From the NCBI RefSeq assembly GCF_001509485.1, contig NZ_LLZI01000002.1, forward strand, positions 1 to 64,000: a stretch of DNA of 64,000 nucleotides, written 5' to 3'. The stretch is from Streptomyces sp. NRRL F-4489 (GTDB taxonomy: Bacteria; Actinomycetota; Actinomycetes; Streptomycetales; Streptomycetaceae). Each line of letters starts with the position of its first letter. The stretch's first letter is position 1. Both the position numbers and the translations under genes were made by a program. This document shows positions 44,359-53,465 of this stretch, in pieces. Under the pieces are notes generated by a model. The model saw only the letters and a program-made list of their open reading frames with translations, was not told where the DNA came from and searched no databases.

Positions 44359-45366
44359 TCAGGCGGGGGTGCGGTGCTGGCGGGCGATGGCCGCGGCGAT
44401 CCGGTCCAGCCCCTCGTGGAGCGGGACGCGCGGCGCCCAGCCGGTCACGTCCCGGAACGCCGCCGAGCGCAGGACGAAGTCGAGCTGGTCGGTGGGCATG
44501 GCGTACTCGGCGGGCGCGGTGTCCACGACCGGTACCGGCGGGCGGCCGGTCTGCCGGGCCACCGCCCGCGCGATCGCCGCGAACAGCTCGGCCACACTGG
44601 TCTGTTCACCGGTGCCGATCTCCCACGCCCGGCCCGCGACCGTGTCGAGGGCGTCCAGGGCCGCGGTGAAGGCGCGGGCCGCGTCGTCGATGCCGAGCAG
44701 ATCGCGTTTGGCGGTGCCGCCGTGCCAGACGGTCAGCGGCTGCCCCGCGACGGCGCGCCGGGTCATCGACGCGACCACGCCCCGGTCCAGGTCGGCGGGG
44801 TCGGTGCCCAGGCTGTAGAGGGTGGACAGGCGCAGCGTGCTGCCGCGCACCAGGCCCTCGTCGGTGGCGTCCGCGATGGCCCGCTCGGCGGCCAGCTTGT
44901 GCCGGTCGTACGCGGTCAGCAGCGCCTCCGGCTCGACGCCGCGGGCGGCCAGCGCGGCCGGCACCCGGGCGGTCTGGGAGAGCGACCCGGAGAACAGCAG
45001 GGCCGGCGGCCGGGCCCGGCGCTGCGCCCGGACCGCCTCGATGACGTCGTGCACCAGGCCGAGGTTGACCCGCTCGGCGAGGGTGTCGCCGTCGGCCACC
45101 CGCCAGGTGCCCGAGCCGGAGATGTGCGCGACGAGGTGGATCACCACATCGGCGCCGGCCACCGCGTCGGCGACCGCGCCGGGCCGGGTCAGGTCGATCC
45201 GGCGCTCCTCGATCCGGGCGGCGGGGTGCGGCGGTACGGCCACCGGGCGGCGGCCGACGAGCCGCAGGCGGACCGGCCGGCTCGCCAGCTCCCGGCTGAC
45301 GGCCGTGCCGAGCAGGCCCGAGGCCCCGAGGACGGTGATCAGCGGTCCCGTTCCCTGACCTGGCAC
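44359..45366 (-). CDS. dTDP-hexose 4-ketoreductase
   Basis: An SDR-fold protein of 335 aa like EvaE/TylC2. It has the dinucleotide motif VLGASGLLGTAVS, VIHLVAHISG and the catalytic YDRHK. It reduces the 4-keto group in the last step of 2-deoxy and amino-sugar biosynthesis and fixes the C4 stereochemistry. The GTG start at 45366 has GAGGAG 5 bp upstream. Its location next to the glycosyltransferases ties the sugar pathway to the transfer enzymes. Confidence 0.9.
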   Translation of the reverse strand: MPGQGTGPLITVLGASGLLGTAVSRELASRPVRLRLVGRRPVAVPPHPAARIEERRIDLTRPGAVADAVAGADVVIHLVAHISGSGTWRVADGDTLAERVNLGLVHDVIEAVRAQRRARPPALLFSGSLSQTARVPAALAARGVEPEALLTAYDRHKLAAERAIADATDEGLVRGSTLRLSTLYSLGTDPADLDRGVVASMTRRAVAGQPLTVWHGGTAKRDLLGIDDAARAFTAALDALDTVAGRAWEIGTGEQTSVAELFAAIARAVARQTGRPPVPVVDTAPAEYAMPTDQLDFVLRSAAFRDVTGWAPRVPLHEGLDRIAAAIARQHRTPA

Positions 45367-45385
45367 TGGTTCTCCTCAAATTCCT

Positions 45386-45418
<33 letters not shown>

Positions 45419-45457
45419 CGTGGCGGGTGGCGGCCGCGGGGCCCGGGGCGGCCGGGG

Positions 45458-46036
45458 TCAGGCGGCGGCCGGCGGGCGGTTGGGGTCGGCGCGCCAGCTC
45501 AGCCCCGGCCCCAGCACGTCGTCCAGCGCGCCGTCCACGTGCTGCTCCCAGTCGGCGCGGCGGAGCTCGTAGGTGTGCAGATCCCAGTGGCGGCCGCGGA
45601 AATAGAGATAGTCGCGGAGAATCGCGGTGGCGGTGCCGTCCTGGGAATTGAGGCCGACCGAACCGAACGTCGCCTCGGTGGTCTGGGCGATCACCCTATC
45701 GACCGGGAACATCGCGAAGGCATAGTTGATCGTCAGGTAAATCGCCTCGGAACCGACCCCGAGCCGGGCCCGTTCGGGATCCAGATACACACCGGACTTG
45801 ATGTGCCCGGCGGCATCGAGCCCGTGCAGGGTGGCGAAACCGAGCAGATCTCCGCTGCCCTTGCGGGTGACGAGAAATGCCGCGTCACATTTCGACAGAT
45901 CGCGATTGCCGGCCCGGCCGGTCGGGCTGACGTTCTCGATTCCGGTCCGCAGCATGGTGCGGATCAGATCCGCGTGGTGCGCGGTGGACGCCGGGCGGAA
46001 TGCCAGCCGGCGGGACGTGGTGTGCGGGAAGAGCAC
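45458..46036 (-). CDS. GNAT-family acyltransferase, paralogue B
   Basis: The protein has 192 aa from a GTG, beginning MLFPHTTSRRLAFRPA. GNAT features are FLVTRKGSGDLLGFATLHG and LDPERARLGVGSEAIYLTINYAFAMF. It is a paralogue of the protein at 24379; both sit next to sugar genes. It would N- or O-acylate a sugar or a peptide amine. The two may modify different amines (amino sugar versus diaminopropionate), but this is inference. 91 bp separate it from the 4-ketoreductase, a gap filled partly by a hexamer repeat. Confidence 0.72.
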   Translation of the reverse strand: MLFPHTTSRRLAFRPASTAHHADLIRTMLRTGIENVSPTGRAGNRDLSKCDAAFLVTRKGSGDLLGFATLHGLDAAGHIKSGVYLDPERARLGVGSEAIYLTINYAFAMFPVDRVIAQTTEATFGSVGLNSQDGTATAILRDYLYFRGRHWDLHTYELRRADWEQHVDGALDDVLGPGLSWRADPNRPPAAA

Positions 46037-46066
46037 GGCGGTCGTCCAATCTCTCCGGGAAGGGCC

Positions 46067-47086
46067 TTATGCGGACGGCCGGTCGCCGGCCGCCTCCGGG
46101 GCGTCCGCGAGGCCGGTACGGGCCTCCCGCAGCCGGTCCCAGTGCATCTCGCCGACCGCGGCCGGCAGGGTGTCGAGCCGGTGCAGGTCCTCGGCGGACA
46201 GCCGCAGGCCGGCCGCCGCGACGTTCTCCTCCAGCCAGTGCAGATGGCGGGTGCCGGGGATCGGGACGACGTCCGGGCCCTGCGCGAGCGCCCAGGCGAT
46301 GGCCACCTGGGACGGGGTGGCGCCGCCGTGCCGGGCGGCGACCTGGCGCAGCCCGTCGAGGATCACCTCGTTGGCGCGCATCGCCTCGGCCCGGAACCGC
46401 GGGTCGCGGACCCGGGAGTCGCCGGCGCCCAGCCGGTCGGGGGAGACCCGGCCGGAGAGGAAGCCGCGCCCGATGGGGGCGAAGGCGAGGAAGCCGACGC
46501 CGTTGCGCCGGCACCACGGCAGGATCTCCCGCTTGCTCTGCGGCGCCCACACCGACAGCTCGTACTGCACCGTGGTGAGCGGGAAGATGGCGTGGATCTC
46601 GTCCAGTTCGGCGCAGGTGGCGTGCGAGATGCCCAGGGCGCGGACCTTGCCGGCGGTGACCAGCTCGGCGAGCGCGCCCCAGGTCTCGGCGAGCGGGACG
46701 GCGGGGTCCACGCGGTGCAGCTGGTACAGGTCGATGGTGTCGGTGCGCAGCCGGCGCAGCGAGGCGTCACAGGCCCGCCGCAGGTGCTCGGGGCGGCCGT
46801 CGCGCCGGAAGCGGCCGTCGGGGCCGGCGACCATTCCGCATTTGGTCGCCAGCACCGCCTCGGAACGGCGGTGTTCGAGCGCGCGGCCGATCAACTCCTC
46901 ATTGGTGAACGGTCCGTAGACATCGGCCGTGTCGAAGAGATTGACGCCGAGATCCAGGGCCCGGTGGATGACCCGGATGGATTCCCGGTCGTCCCGCGGG
47001 CCGGTCTCGTAGCCATAGGACATGGAACTGCAGCCGAGGCCGAGCGCGCTCACGGAAAAACCTTCCGCCAGCTTGATCTCCCACAT
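46067..47086 (-). CDS. Aldo/keto reductase, dTDP-hexose 3-ketoreductase type
   Basis: A 339-aa AKR with catalytic residues visible as DTADVYGPFTNEELIG (Asp, Tyr), LATKCG (Lys) and LYQLHRVD (His). C-terminal PIPGTRHLHWLEENV binds the cofactor. Members such as TylC1 reduce the 3-keto intermediate after 2,3-dehydration. It gives the cluster a second 3-ketoreductase besides the Gfo/Idh enzyme at 28232, so two C3 epimers of a 2,6-dideoxy sugar are possible. The start ATG 47086 (MWEIKLAEGF) has GGAG about 10 bp upstream. It is the first gene of the sugar-transfer operon. Confidence 0.85.
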   Translation of the reverse strand: MWEIKLAEGFSVSALGLGCSSMSYGYETGPRDDRESIRVIHRALDLGVNLFDTADVYGPFTNEELIGRALEHRRSEAVLATKCGMVAGPDGRFRRDGRPEHLRRACDASLRRLRTDTIDLYQLHRVDPAVPLAETWGALAELVTAGKVRALGISHATCAELDEIHAIFPLTTVQYELSVWAPQSKREILPWCRRNGVGFLAFAPIGRGFLSGRVSPDRLGAGDSRVRDPRFRAEAMRANEVILDGLRQVAARHGGATPSQVAIAWALAQGPDVVPIPGTRHLHWLEENVAAAGLRLSAEDLHRLDTLPAAVGEMHWDRLREARTGLADAPEAAGDRPSA

Positions 47087-47241
47087 CTGGTGCGTACTCC
47101 AAAATATCCGGTGTCGACGATACGGGGCGGCCGGGAAACCCTGGGCTTTCCCGCGGCACACATCGATATATGTCCGGGGCTTCAGCGCCGTCCCGCATCT
47201 TTCCGTATCCGCCCGGCCGTTCGGGAGTTGCCGGTGCGCAT

Positions 47242-48834
47242 TTACTGTCCGGGCCCGGCGGAATTCCGCTCGCCGGCCGGCCGGAGAATCTCCGCGAGGA
47301 GTTCGGGGGCGGCCTCGCCGGCGAAGGTGAGGAACTGCTCCACCGTCATGTCCGGGGCGTGGTAGAAGCGGTGGCCGGCCGCGGTGGGCACGCCGACGCT
47401 CACCAGCCCCAGCCACCGCTGCACCAGCGACTGGCGGAGCTTGAGCCCCAGCACCGCGTCCCGCCGCAGCACCGCGGTCTCCCGCCGGGACACCCCGTGC
47501 CGCATGACCAGATACCGCCCGGCGCAGGTGTGCCCCAGCGTGCGGTACGCGACCACGGCCAGCAGGACCGGCAGCGGCGCGCCCCACAGCGGGACCGTCC
47601 ACAGCCACCCCGGGACCACGCCGGTGGCGCCCAGCCAGGCCAGCAGTCCCGCCGACGCGGCGCAGCACACCGCCGCCCACAGCAGCCGGCGGACCAGCGC
47701 GGTCAGCGGATGGCGGCGCAGCGGCGCCTCGAGTGGCCGCTCCGGCCCGGGCAGGACCAGGCCCGCCACCCGCCGGGCCTCCGCGGCCGGCCCGCGCGGC
47801 AGGATCACGGCGGCCGGTTCGCTGGTGAGCGACCAGGCGGCCAGGCCGGTGGAGATGACAGAGGTCTCGGTCAGCCCGATCCAGCGCCAGAACAGCGGCT
47901 GGCTGAGGTGGATCCCGCGCAGCCGCCTGTCGTCGCGGTGCACCTCCCGGGTGGACAGCAGGCCCTGCCGGGTGACCAGCGCGGTGCCGTCCTCCGTTGT
48001 CCGGCGGACGAGCCGGAAGTGCCAGTTGTCCTTCACGAAGCCGCTGGCCAGCGCGCAGAAGCCGAGGACGGCGACCACACCGGCCCACAGCGCCCAGGCG
48101 GCCGGGCGGCTGGGCGCGAGGTGGTCGATCAGCCGGTCCAGGGGGCCGATGAGGTCCAGATTGACCAGGTCCAGCAGCGAGTCCAGGCTCCACAGCAGCA
48201 GCCCGCCGACGAGCATGCCCCAGATGTTGATGACGTTGTAGAAGATCCAGAACCAGCGGGCCCGGGAGAGCACGGTCTCCTCCGCGGCGCTCTCCTGCCC
48301 GGCCTTGGCGGCCGCCTCCGCCTCGCCGGCAGCGTCCGGCGCCGCGCCGCGCAGCAGTTCGCGGCGCAGCGCCTCGGCCTTGTCCTTGGAGACGGCGTCC
48401 AGCCGCAGCGCGGGCCGGGACCGGCCGGAGCTGATGACCACCACCCGCAGCCCGGCCATCCGGTGGCGCAGCCTCGCCTTGTGGTCGACGGTCCGGATCC
48501 GCTCGCGCGGCACCTGGCGGTAGACCCGCAGGATCCGGCCGGTGTGGATCTCCACCAGCTCGTCGGTGACGCGGTAGCGCGTGCGCAGCCAGCGCAGGAC
48601 GTCCAGGGCGCTGATGACCATGCCGATCGTGGTCGCGGTGATCGCCGGCCACAGGTCCGACAGCTGCCGCCCGGTGCCGAAGAAGACCATGGAGAGCACG
48701 GTCGGCAGGGTGGAGAGCACCAGCCGCGCCAAGTTCACCCAGACCAGGCGGCCGTTGAGCCGCTGCCAGGGCACCTCGTCGCCGGGCGGCTCCGGCGCCG
48801 GGGCGGTGTGCTCCGGGGCTTCCGCCGTCGTCAC
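47242..48834 (-). CDS. Membrane protein with repeated bacterial PH domains (YdbT type)
   Basis: The protein has 530 aa. Pairs of membrane helices alternate with bPH2-type domains (TRYRVTDELVEIHTGRILRVYRQVPRERIRTVD; a second after LVRRTTEDGTALVTRQGL; a third after YLVMRHGVSRRETAV). Arrays of this sort with a small partner are common in actinomycete chromosomes; the function is poorly known. The GTG start overlaps the stop of the partner gene (GTGA). It lies between the sugar operon and the regulators but nothing links it to the pathway. Confidence 0.8.
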   Translation of the reverse strand: MTTAEAPEHTAPAPEPPGDEVPWQRLNGRLVWVNLARLVLSTLPTVLSMVFFGTGRQLSDLWPAITATTIGMVISALDVLRWLRTRYRVTDELVEIHTGRILRVYRQVPRERIRTVDHKARLRHRMAGLRVVVISSGRSRPALRLDAVSKDKAEALRRELLRGAAPDAAGEAEAAAKAGQESAAEETVLSRARWFWIFYNVINIWGMLVGGLLLWSLDSLLDLVNLDLIGPLDRLIDHLAPSRPAAWALWAGVVAVLGFCALASGFVKDNWHFRLVRRTTEDGTALVTRQGLLSTREVHRDDRRLRGIHLSQPLFWRWIGLTETSVISTGLAAWSLTSEPAAVILPRGPAAEARRVAGLVLPGPERPLEAPLRRHPLTALVRRLLWAAVCCAASAGLLAWLGATGVVPGWLWTVPLWGAPLPVLLAVVAYRTLGHTCAGRYLVMRHGVSRRETAVLRRDAVLGLKLRQSLVQRWLGLVSVGVPTAAGHRFYHAPDMTVEQFLTFAGEAAPELLAEILRPAGERNSAGPGQ

Positions 48835-49364
48835 GTCGCGTCCCCCGGGGTGGCCTGGGTGATCGCGGTCAGTTCGGCGGCGGCCCGCGCCACCACGTCG
48901 GCGTCCAGCCCGACGATCTTGACGTGGCCCTCGTGCGCGGCGGTCACCACCCGGAGGGTGGCCAGCCCCAGCCACTGCTGCACGGGCCCGCGCGCCACGT
49001 CCACGCTCTGGATGCGGGAGATCGGGATGATCCGCCACTCCCGCACCAGCCAGCCCTTGAGTTCGTAGACGGCGAGGTCGGTGCACTCCCAGCGGTGGAC
49101 GCGGTAGCGCACCGAGGGCATCACCGCGCCGGTCACCAGATGGGCGGCGGCGGTGGCGAGGAGGACCGGACCGATCCAGGTCCGGCCCCCCTCCCACAGC
49201 CAGTACGTGATCCCCAGCGCGCCGACCGAGACGACCAGCGACAGCGCGACCCGGATCGTCCACCACCACACCGCGCGGCGTTCCACGCGGTGGCGGGGCG
49301 GGCGTATTCGGGATTGCCGGTCGCCGGCCGAAAGTGCCAAAGGCGGCACCTCTTCTCCAGTCAT
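48831..49364 (-). CDS. Small PH-domain membrane protein (YdbS type)
   Basis: The protein has 177 aa with two membrane helices (WWWTIRVALSLVVSVGALGI and VLLATAAAHLVTGAVM) then one bPH2 domain (YRVHRWECTDLAVYELKGWL, ISRIQSVDVARGP). It is the usual partner of the larger YdbT-like protein and is translationally coupled to it. I chose ATG 49364; a GTG at 49349 is possible but has no better ribosome site. Confidence 0.78.
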   Translation of the reverse strand: MTGEEVPPLALSAGDRQSRIRPPRHRVERRAVWWWTIRVALSLVVSVGALGITYWLWEGGRTWIGPVLLATAAAHLVTGAVMPSVRYRVHRWECTDLAVYELKGWLVREWRIIPISRIQSVDVARGPVQQWLGLATLRVVTAAHEGHVKIVGLDADVVARAAAELTAITQATPGDAT

Positions 49365-49426
49365 GCCGCTATCGTGCACCGCCTTTCTCCCGGAACGCGA
49401 TGATGCGTAACGGAATAAACGCGCGG

Positions 49427-50065
49427 TCAGCCGCTGATGGCCGGAGCGGAATTCGCCGCGTCGTCCAGCACCGTGGTGATCCAGGTGAGCAGGTCTTTCC
49501 CGGTGCGCACGGCGGCGGCCTGCCAGAGTTCGCGCTGACCGTCATCCGGTTTCATTTTCAACTGCACCGCGCGTTCGGCCGCGCCGGTGATTTCCTTGCG
49601 GACCCGCACCTGCCGCCGGAGTTCGTTCCGCGACCAGCGCTGCTCGGCGGCCCGGGCCAGCCACTGGCCCCGCTCCTCCTCCGGCAGCCCCGCGACCTCG
49701 GCGTGGTGCTGGAAGCTCAGGGCCTCGTGGCGCTGGTGCGGGGCGAACCGCCGGGCCACCCAGGCGTAGTTCCGCAGCGTCTGGTAGTCGAGCGAGGTCT
49801 GCGCGATCGCGTGCTTATAGCGGTTGGGGAATTCCGCCTGACCGTAGAGCAGCCAGTCGCCGAGCCACCAGGCGGACGAACTGGAAATCTCCTGGATCTG
49901 CCGGCCCAGGCTGCGCCAGGCATCGATGGACATCCCCCGGGGGATACAGAGAGCGGTTCTTCCGCGCACCGCCTGGCCCGGTGACGCCGACGGACCGGTT
50001 TGCGGGCCGCTTCTTCCGGCCGCGACGACCGGGTTCACCGATTTACGCAGAGCACCATCGAGCAC
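49427..50065 (-). CDS. LmbU/NovE-family transcriptional regulator, copy 1
   Basis: About 212 aa. The family core is clear: SSSAWWLGDWLLYGQAEFPNRY, LDYQTLRNYAWVARRFAPHQR, LSFQHHAEVAGLPEEE and WSRNELRRQVR. LmbU (lincomycin) and NovE (novobiocin) are cluster-situated DNA-binding regulators. The start is uncertain: GTG 50065 or GTG 50038, while the longer frame runs to 50257 through poor sequence. It is transcribed away from the SARP gene. The shared intergenic region holds a perfect 16-bp palindrome, a candidate site for autoregulation. Confidence 0.85.
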   Translation of the reverse strand: MLDGALRKSVNPVVAAGRSGPQTGPSASPGQAVRGRTALCIPRGMSIDAWRSLGRQIQEISSSSAWWLGDWLLYGQAEFPNRYKHAIAQTSLDYQTLRNYAWVARRFAPHQRHEALSFQHHAEVAGLPEEERGQWLARAAEQRWSRNELRRQVRVRKEITGAAERAVQLKMKPDDGQRELWQAAAVRTGKDLLTWITTVLDDAANSAPAISG

Positions 50066-50381
50066 TCCCCTCACCGCCTCTCGCTGCGTGGCATTTCGTC
50101 CATGGAACACCGGCCGCGGCGGTATCTCCTTGATGCGATCTGGACGGCCTCCAAACGCGCTGGTTGGAGTCGGCGGAAACGTTCCGCGGCGCCGACCGGA
50201 CGGCTCGTTTCCGTCCCGCCGGCGGGACGCCGCCGGACCGCCCGCGGACCCCGGCACCCCCTCCCACCTGCACCGTTCGCACGTCTTGTGGGCAGTCGTG
50301 GCGGTAGATAAGGGCGTGCACCGGAGCGTGTTCTATTGCTGGGCTATGATCACGCCGGAGGGGAGTAGGAGGGGGAAACGC
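50066..50381. other. Divergent intergenic region, LmbU-like / SARP
   Basis: About 316 bp without a gene. It contains the perfect palindrome at 50213-50228. A TATGAT hexamer at 50345-50350 could be a -10 box for the SARP gene, but no good -35 precedes it. Confidence 0.55.
50213..50228. promoter_or_regulatory. Operator-like perfect palindrome, copy 4
   Basis: GTCCCGCCGGCGGGAC is a perfect 16-bp palindrome and a symmetrised form of the copies at 9356, 24137 and 33032. It lies 148 bp before the LmbU-like start and 154 bp before the SARP start. Confidence 0.6.
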
Positions 50382-52301
50382 ATGCCTGCCTCTCTGACCG
50401 CAACGCTTCTCGGACCGGTGCTGGCGGTACGGGAAGGACGCCAGCTCGAACTCGGGTCCCCGACACAGCGGACGATCTTCGCTGTGCTCGCCGCCCACGC
50501 GAACCGCACCGTCAGCCGCGACGACCTGGTCGAGGCCATCTGGGGCGACAACGCCCCGCCCACCGCCGTCAACAGCGTCTACACCTATGTCTCCAGGCTG
50601 CGGAACTCCCTGCGGCCCGAACGCCCCGACGGGCACGCCGAGTTACTGGTCTCCGACCGCTCCGGCTACATGCTGCGCGTCGCGCCCGAGGGCGTGGACA
50701 CCGAGCAGTTCGCCACCGCCCTGACCACCGCCCGCCGGCTGCGGGCCGAGGGCGCGGCACCCCGGGCGGTCCGCGAACTGGAAGCGGGACTGGGGCTGTG
50801 GCGCGGAACCCCCTACGGGGGCGCCATCGGCCCCTTCGTGCACGCCGAGCGCGCCCGGCTCGCCGAGGCCCGCCTGCTGGCCCTGGAGGACTGCGCCGAG
50901 ATGCTGCTGGACCTCGGCCGCCCGGTCGCCCTGGTCGGCGAACTCTCCGCGCTGGTCCGCCACCACCCGCTGCGGGAGCGCCTGCGCTACCTCCTCATGC
51001 GCTGCTACGTCGACCTCGGCTGGCACGCCGACGCCGTGCGGGAGTACCACTCGCTGCGCGAACAACTCGTCGAGGAGCAGGGCATGGAGCCCGGCAGCCA
51101 CCTCCAGCAGCTCTACGAGCAGGTGCTGCGCGGTGAGCCCGGGGCCGCGTCAGCGCTCCGCCCGGCGCGCGAGCCCGGCCCCCCGCCGCCCGAAGGCACC
51201 GGCCGCCGGCCTGCCGCCCTGTCCCAACTCGTCCGCGACGTCCCGGGGTTCACCGGCCGGACGGCGGAGCTGGCGCGGCTTTCCGCGCTGGCGCAGGAGG
51301 CGGTCGCCGAGCCCACCCTGCTGCTGGTCACCGGCGGCCCCGGGGTCGGCAAGACGGCGCTGGCCACCCGCTTCGCGCACGCGATGGCCCACCGCTATCC
51401 GGACGGCCAGCTCCATGTCGACCTGCACGCCGCCGGCACACCGGACCGGCAGGCGCCCGAGGCCGCGATCCGCCATCTGGTGGCCGCCCTGGGCCAGCCC
51501 CCGCCGTCCGAGAGCATCGACGCCCGGGCCGCCTACCGCAGCCTGGTCGCCGGCCGCCGGCTGCTGATCGTCCTGGACGACGCGGCCGGCGCCCAGCAGG
51601 TCCGGGCGCTGCTCCCGGGCACCCCGTCCGCCCTGGTCGTCGTCACCAGCCGCAACGGTCTGGCCGGGCTGATCGCCCGGGACGGCGCGCGGCGGATCGT
51701 CCTGGACGGGATGGCCGAGGAGGACGGCGTCCGGCTCTTCGCCCGGATCGTCGGCGAGCCGTTCACCACCCGGCACCGCGCCGCCGTGCGGCGGCTGGTG
51801 GCCGCCTGCGACGGGATGCCGCTGGCGCTGCGGATCGCCGCCACCCGCGTCAAGGTCGCCCCCTCGCCCGAGGACGCGCTGGCCTGCTTCGAGAACGCCG
51901 ACCCGGTCGACTTCCTGGAGCTGCCCGGCGACCGCGAGTCCTCGCTGCGCACCGTCATCGGCTGGTCCTACGACGCGCTGCCCCCCGAGGCCGCCCACGT
52001 CTTCATGGCGCTCGGCCTCCAGGAGTCGCGGGTGATCACGCTGCCCCTGGCCATGGGGCTGAGCGGGATGGACCGCCCGCAGTGCAAGCGCGCCCTGCAG
52101 ACCCTGGCCGACGCGGGCCTGCTGCGCGAGGTGGCCCCGGACCGCTTCCGCCTGGACGCTCTGATTCTCGCGTACGCGCAGTGGCTGGGGAAGCCGCAGA
52201 GCCTCGTTCCCCGTCAACGCGACGTGTCCTGCACCCGATTAGCCACGATCACCACGATCGCGCCGAGCACGGAGAGCGAGAGATTGCAGATGACCTCGTA
52301 G
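50382..52301 (+). CDS. SARP-family regulator with NB-ARC ATPase domain; TTA codons
   Basis: The protein has 639 aa. N-terminal OmpR-type DNA-binding domain (LGSPTQRTIFAVLAAHANRTVSRDDLVEAIWG), bacterial transcriptional activation domain to about residue 245, then NB-ARC with P-loop VTGGPGVGKTALATRFAH and LLIVLDDAAG. The TPR region that usually ends AfsR-type proteins is absent. The last ~30 residues are encoded antisense to the small gene at 52214. Codon 88 is TTA (50643-50645) and another TTA is at 52239-52241, so translation should depend on the bldA tRNA. ATG 50382 has AGGAGGGGG upstream. It is probably the pathway activator. Confidence 0.9.
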   Translation: MPASLTATLLGPVLAVREGRQLELGSPTQRTIFAVLAAHANRTVSRDDLVEAIWGDNAPPTAVNSVYTYVSRLRNSLRPERPDGHAELLVSDRSGYMLRVAPEGVDTEQFATALTTARRLRAEGAAPRAVRELEAGLGLWRGTPYGGAIGPFVHAERARLAEARLLALEDCAEMLLDLGRPVALVGELSALVRHHPLRERLRYLLMRCYVDLGWHADAVREYHSLREQLVEEQGMEPGSHLQQLYEQVLRGEPGAASALRPAREPGPPPPEGTGRRPAALSQLVRDVPGFTGRTAELARLSALAQEAVAEPTLLLVTGGPGVGKTALATRFAHAMAHRYPDGQLHVDLHAAGTPDRQAPEAAIRHLVAALGQPPPSESIDARAAYRSLVAGRRLLIVLDDAAGAQQVRALLPGTPSALVVVTSRNGLAGLIARDGARRIVLDGMAEEDGVRLFARIVGEPFTTRHRAAVRRLVAACDGMPLALRIAATRVKVAPSPEDALACFENADPVDFLELPGDRESSLRTVIGWSYDALPPEAAHVFMALGLQESRVITLPLAMGLSGMDRPQCKRALQTLADAGLLREVAPDRFRLDALILAYAQWLGKPQSLVPRQRDVSCTRLATITTIAPSTESERLQMTS

Positions 52302-52450
52302 CCCTGGAGCGGCGGGATGTGCGGGATGACGTAGCGGTTGACGACGTTGAGCACCGGGCCCAGGAACGGCTGGGACGCCAACTGGTCGATGGTGCCGCTG
52401 AGTCCGGCGACGACCAGGAAGAGTCCGAGGAGCTGCACCAGCTTTGCCAT
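52214..52450 (-). CDS. Small two-helix membrane protein
   Basis: The protein has 78 aa. Two hydrophobic helices (LVQLLGLFLVVAGLSGTI and LSLSVLGAIVVIVANRV) flank a loop with VVNRYVIPHIPPLQGYE. The function is unknown; small proteins of this look are common in Streptomyces. Its 3' end overlaps the SARP gene's 3' end by 88 bp, which is unusual and hints at a past rearrangement here. Confidence 0.7.
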   Translation of the reverse strand: MAKLVQLLGLFLVVAGLSGTIDQLASQPFLGPVLNVVNRYVIPHIPPLQGYEVICNLSLSVLGAIVVIVANRVQDTSR

Positions 52451-52611
52451 GCGGCCACGCTAGGCGGCGGCGCCGGGCGGCCGGATCGGCCATCGGTACC
52501 GCCCGCGCCGACCGAAGTCCCGCCGCTGGCGGCGCCGGGCCGGACCAAAGTACGTCCGCCGGCCGACTTCGGTACCGGCCGCCTGTCACAGCCACCCGTT
52601 ACGCTGACCGC

Positions 52612-53310
52612 ATGACCTCAGCCGAGTCCCCAACGGGGGTGTCCTCCACGGTCGATGTGCTGATCGTCGACGACGATCCGCTGGTCCGCGCGGGGCTGTC
52701 GGTGATGCTGGGCGGCGCCTCCGACCTGCGGGTGGTGGCCGAGGCGGGGGACGGCGCCGAGGCGATCGAGCTGGTCCGCCGCCACCGCCCGCACGTCGTC
52801 CTGATGGACATCCGGATGCCGGTGATGGACGGGCTCGCCGCCACCGAGGCGCTGCGCGCCGCGGACGGCGCCCCGGAGATCCTGGTGCTGACGACCTTCG
52901 ACGCGGACGAGTACGTCCTGCGCGCGCTGCGGGCCGGCGCCGCCGGCTTCGCGCTCAAGGACACCCCGCCGCCGGAGATCGTCGCGGCGATCCGGCGGGT
53001 GGCCCGCGGCGAGCCGGTGCTCTCGCCGGTGGTCACCCACCGGCTGATCCGCCAGGTGGTCTCCGCCCAGGACACCTCGCGGCGCCGCCGGGAGGCCGCC
53101 GAGCGGCTGGCGGTGCTCAACGACCGCGAGCGCGCGGTGGCGCTCGGCGTGGGACAGGGGAAGTCCAACGCCGAGATCGGCGCGGCGCTCTACCTCGGCG
53201 TCTCCACCGTCAAAACGCATGTCTCCAGCATCCTGACCAAACTCGGCCTGAACAACCGCGTCCAGATCGCGCTGCTGGTGCAGGACGCCGGGGAGCCCGC
53301 GGACCGCTGA
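52612..53310 (+). CDS. NarL/FixJ-family response regulator
   Basis: The protein has 232 aa. Receiver domain with acidic pocket VDDDP, phospho-acceptor Asp in LMDIRMPVMDG, Thr in VLTTFDADEYV and Lys in LKDTPP; C-terminal LuxR helix-turn-helix (LNDRERAVALGVGQGKSNAEIGAALYLGVSTVKTHVSSIL). It has no adjacent kinase. The unpaired kinase at 33176 is of the matching HisKA_3 class. An imperfect operator-like stretch lies about 95 bp upstream (near 52517). Whether it controls the cluster is not shown. Confidence 0.9.
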   Translation: MTSAESPTGVSSTVDVLIVDDDPLVRAGLSVMLGGASDLRVVAEAGDGAEAIELVRRHRPHVVLMDIRMPVMDGLAATEALRAADGAPEILVLTTFDADEYVLRALRAGAAGFALKDTPPPEIVAAIRRVARGEPVLSPVVTHRLIRQVVSAQDTSRRRREAAERLAVLNDRERAVALGVGQGKSNAEIGAALYLGVSTVKTHVSSILTKLGLNNRVQIALLVQDAGEPADR

Positions 53311-53465
53311 GCGGTATCCGCCGGGGCCGCCCGAGAAGTCACTCGGTGGCCTTTTCGGGGGAAGCGACGAAGTTAAAGAACGGGTATAGACACCCCCCGG
53401 CCGTGGCTGGCTAGAGTTGTCTGCAATCAGTCGTCAATGACCTAGCACGACAGAGGCAATGCATC

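Noticed and set aside
47087..47241. Operator copy before the sugar-transfer operon
   Set aside because: Only a half-site (GTCCCGC near 47200) is present, without the palindromic partner.
49926..50381. N-terminal extension of the SARP frame
   Set aside because: It would overlap the divergent LmbU-like gene and the operator, while ATG 50382 has a strong ribosome site and begins the conserved domain.
52515..52532. Further operator copy before the response regulator
   Set aside because: GTCCCGCC is followed by a spacer of the wrong length and a poor right arm, so it fits less well than the four listed copies.
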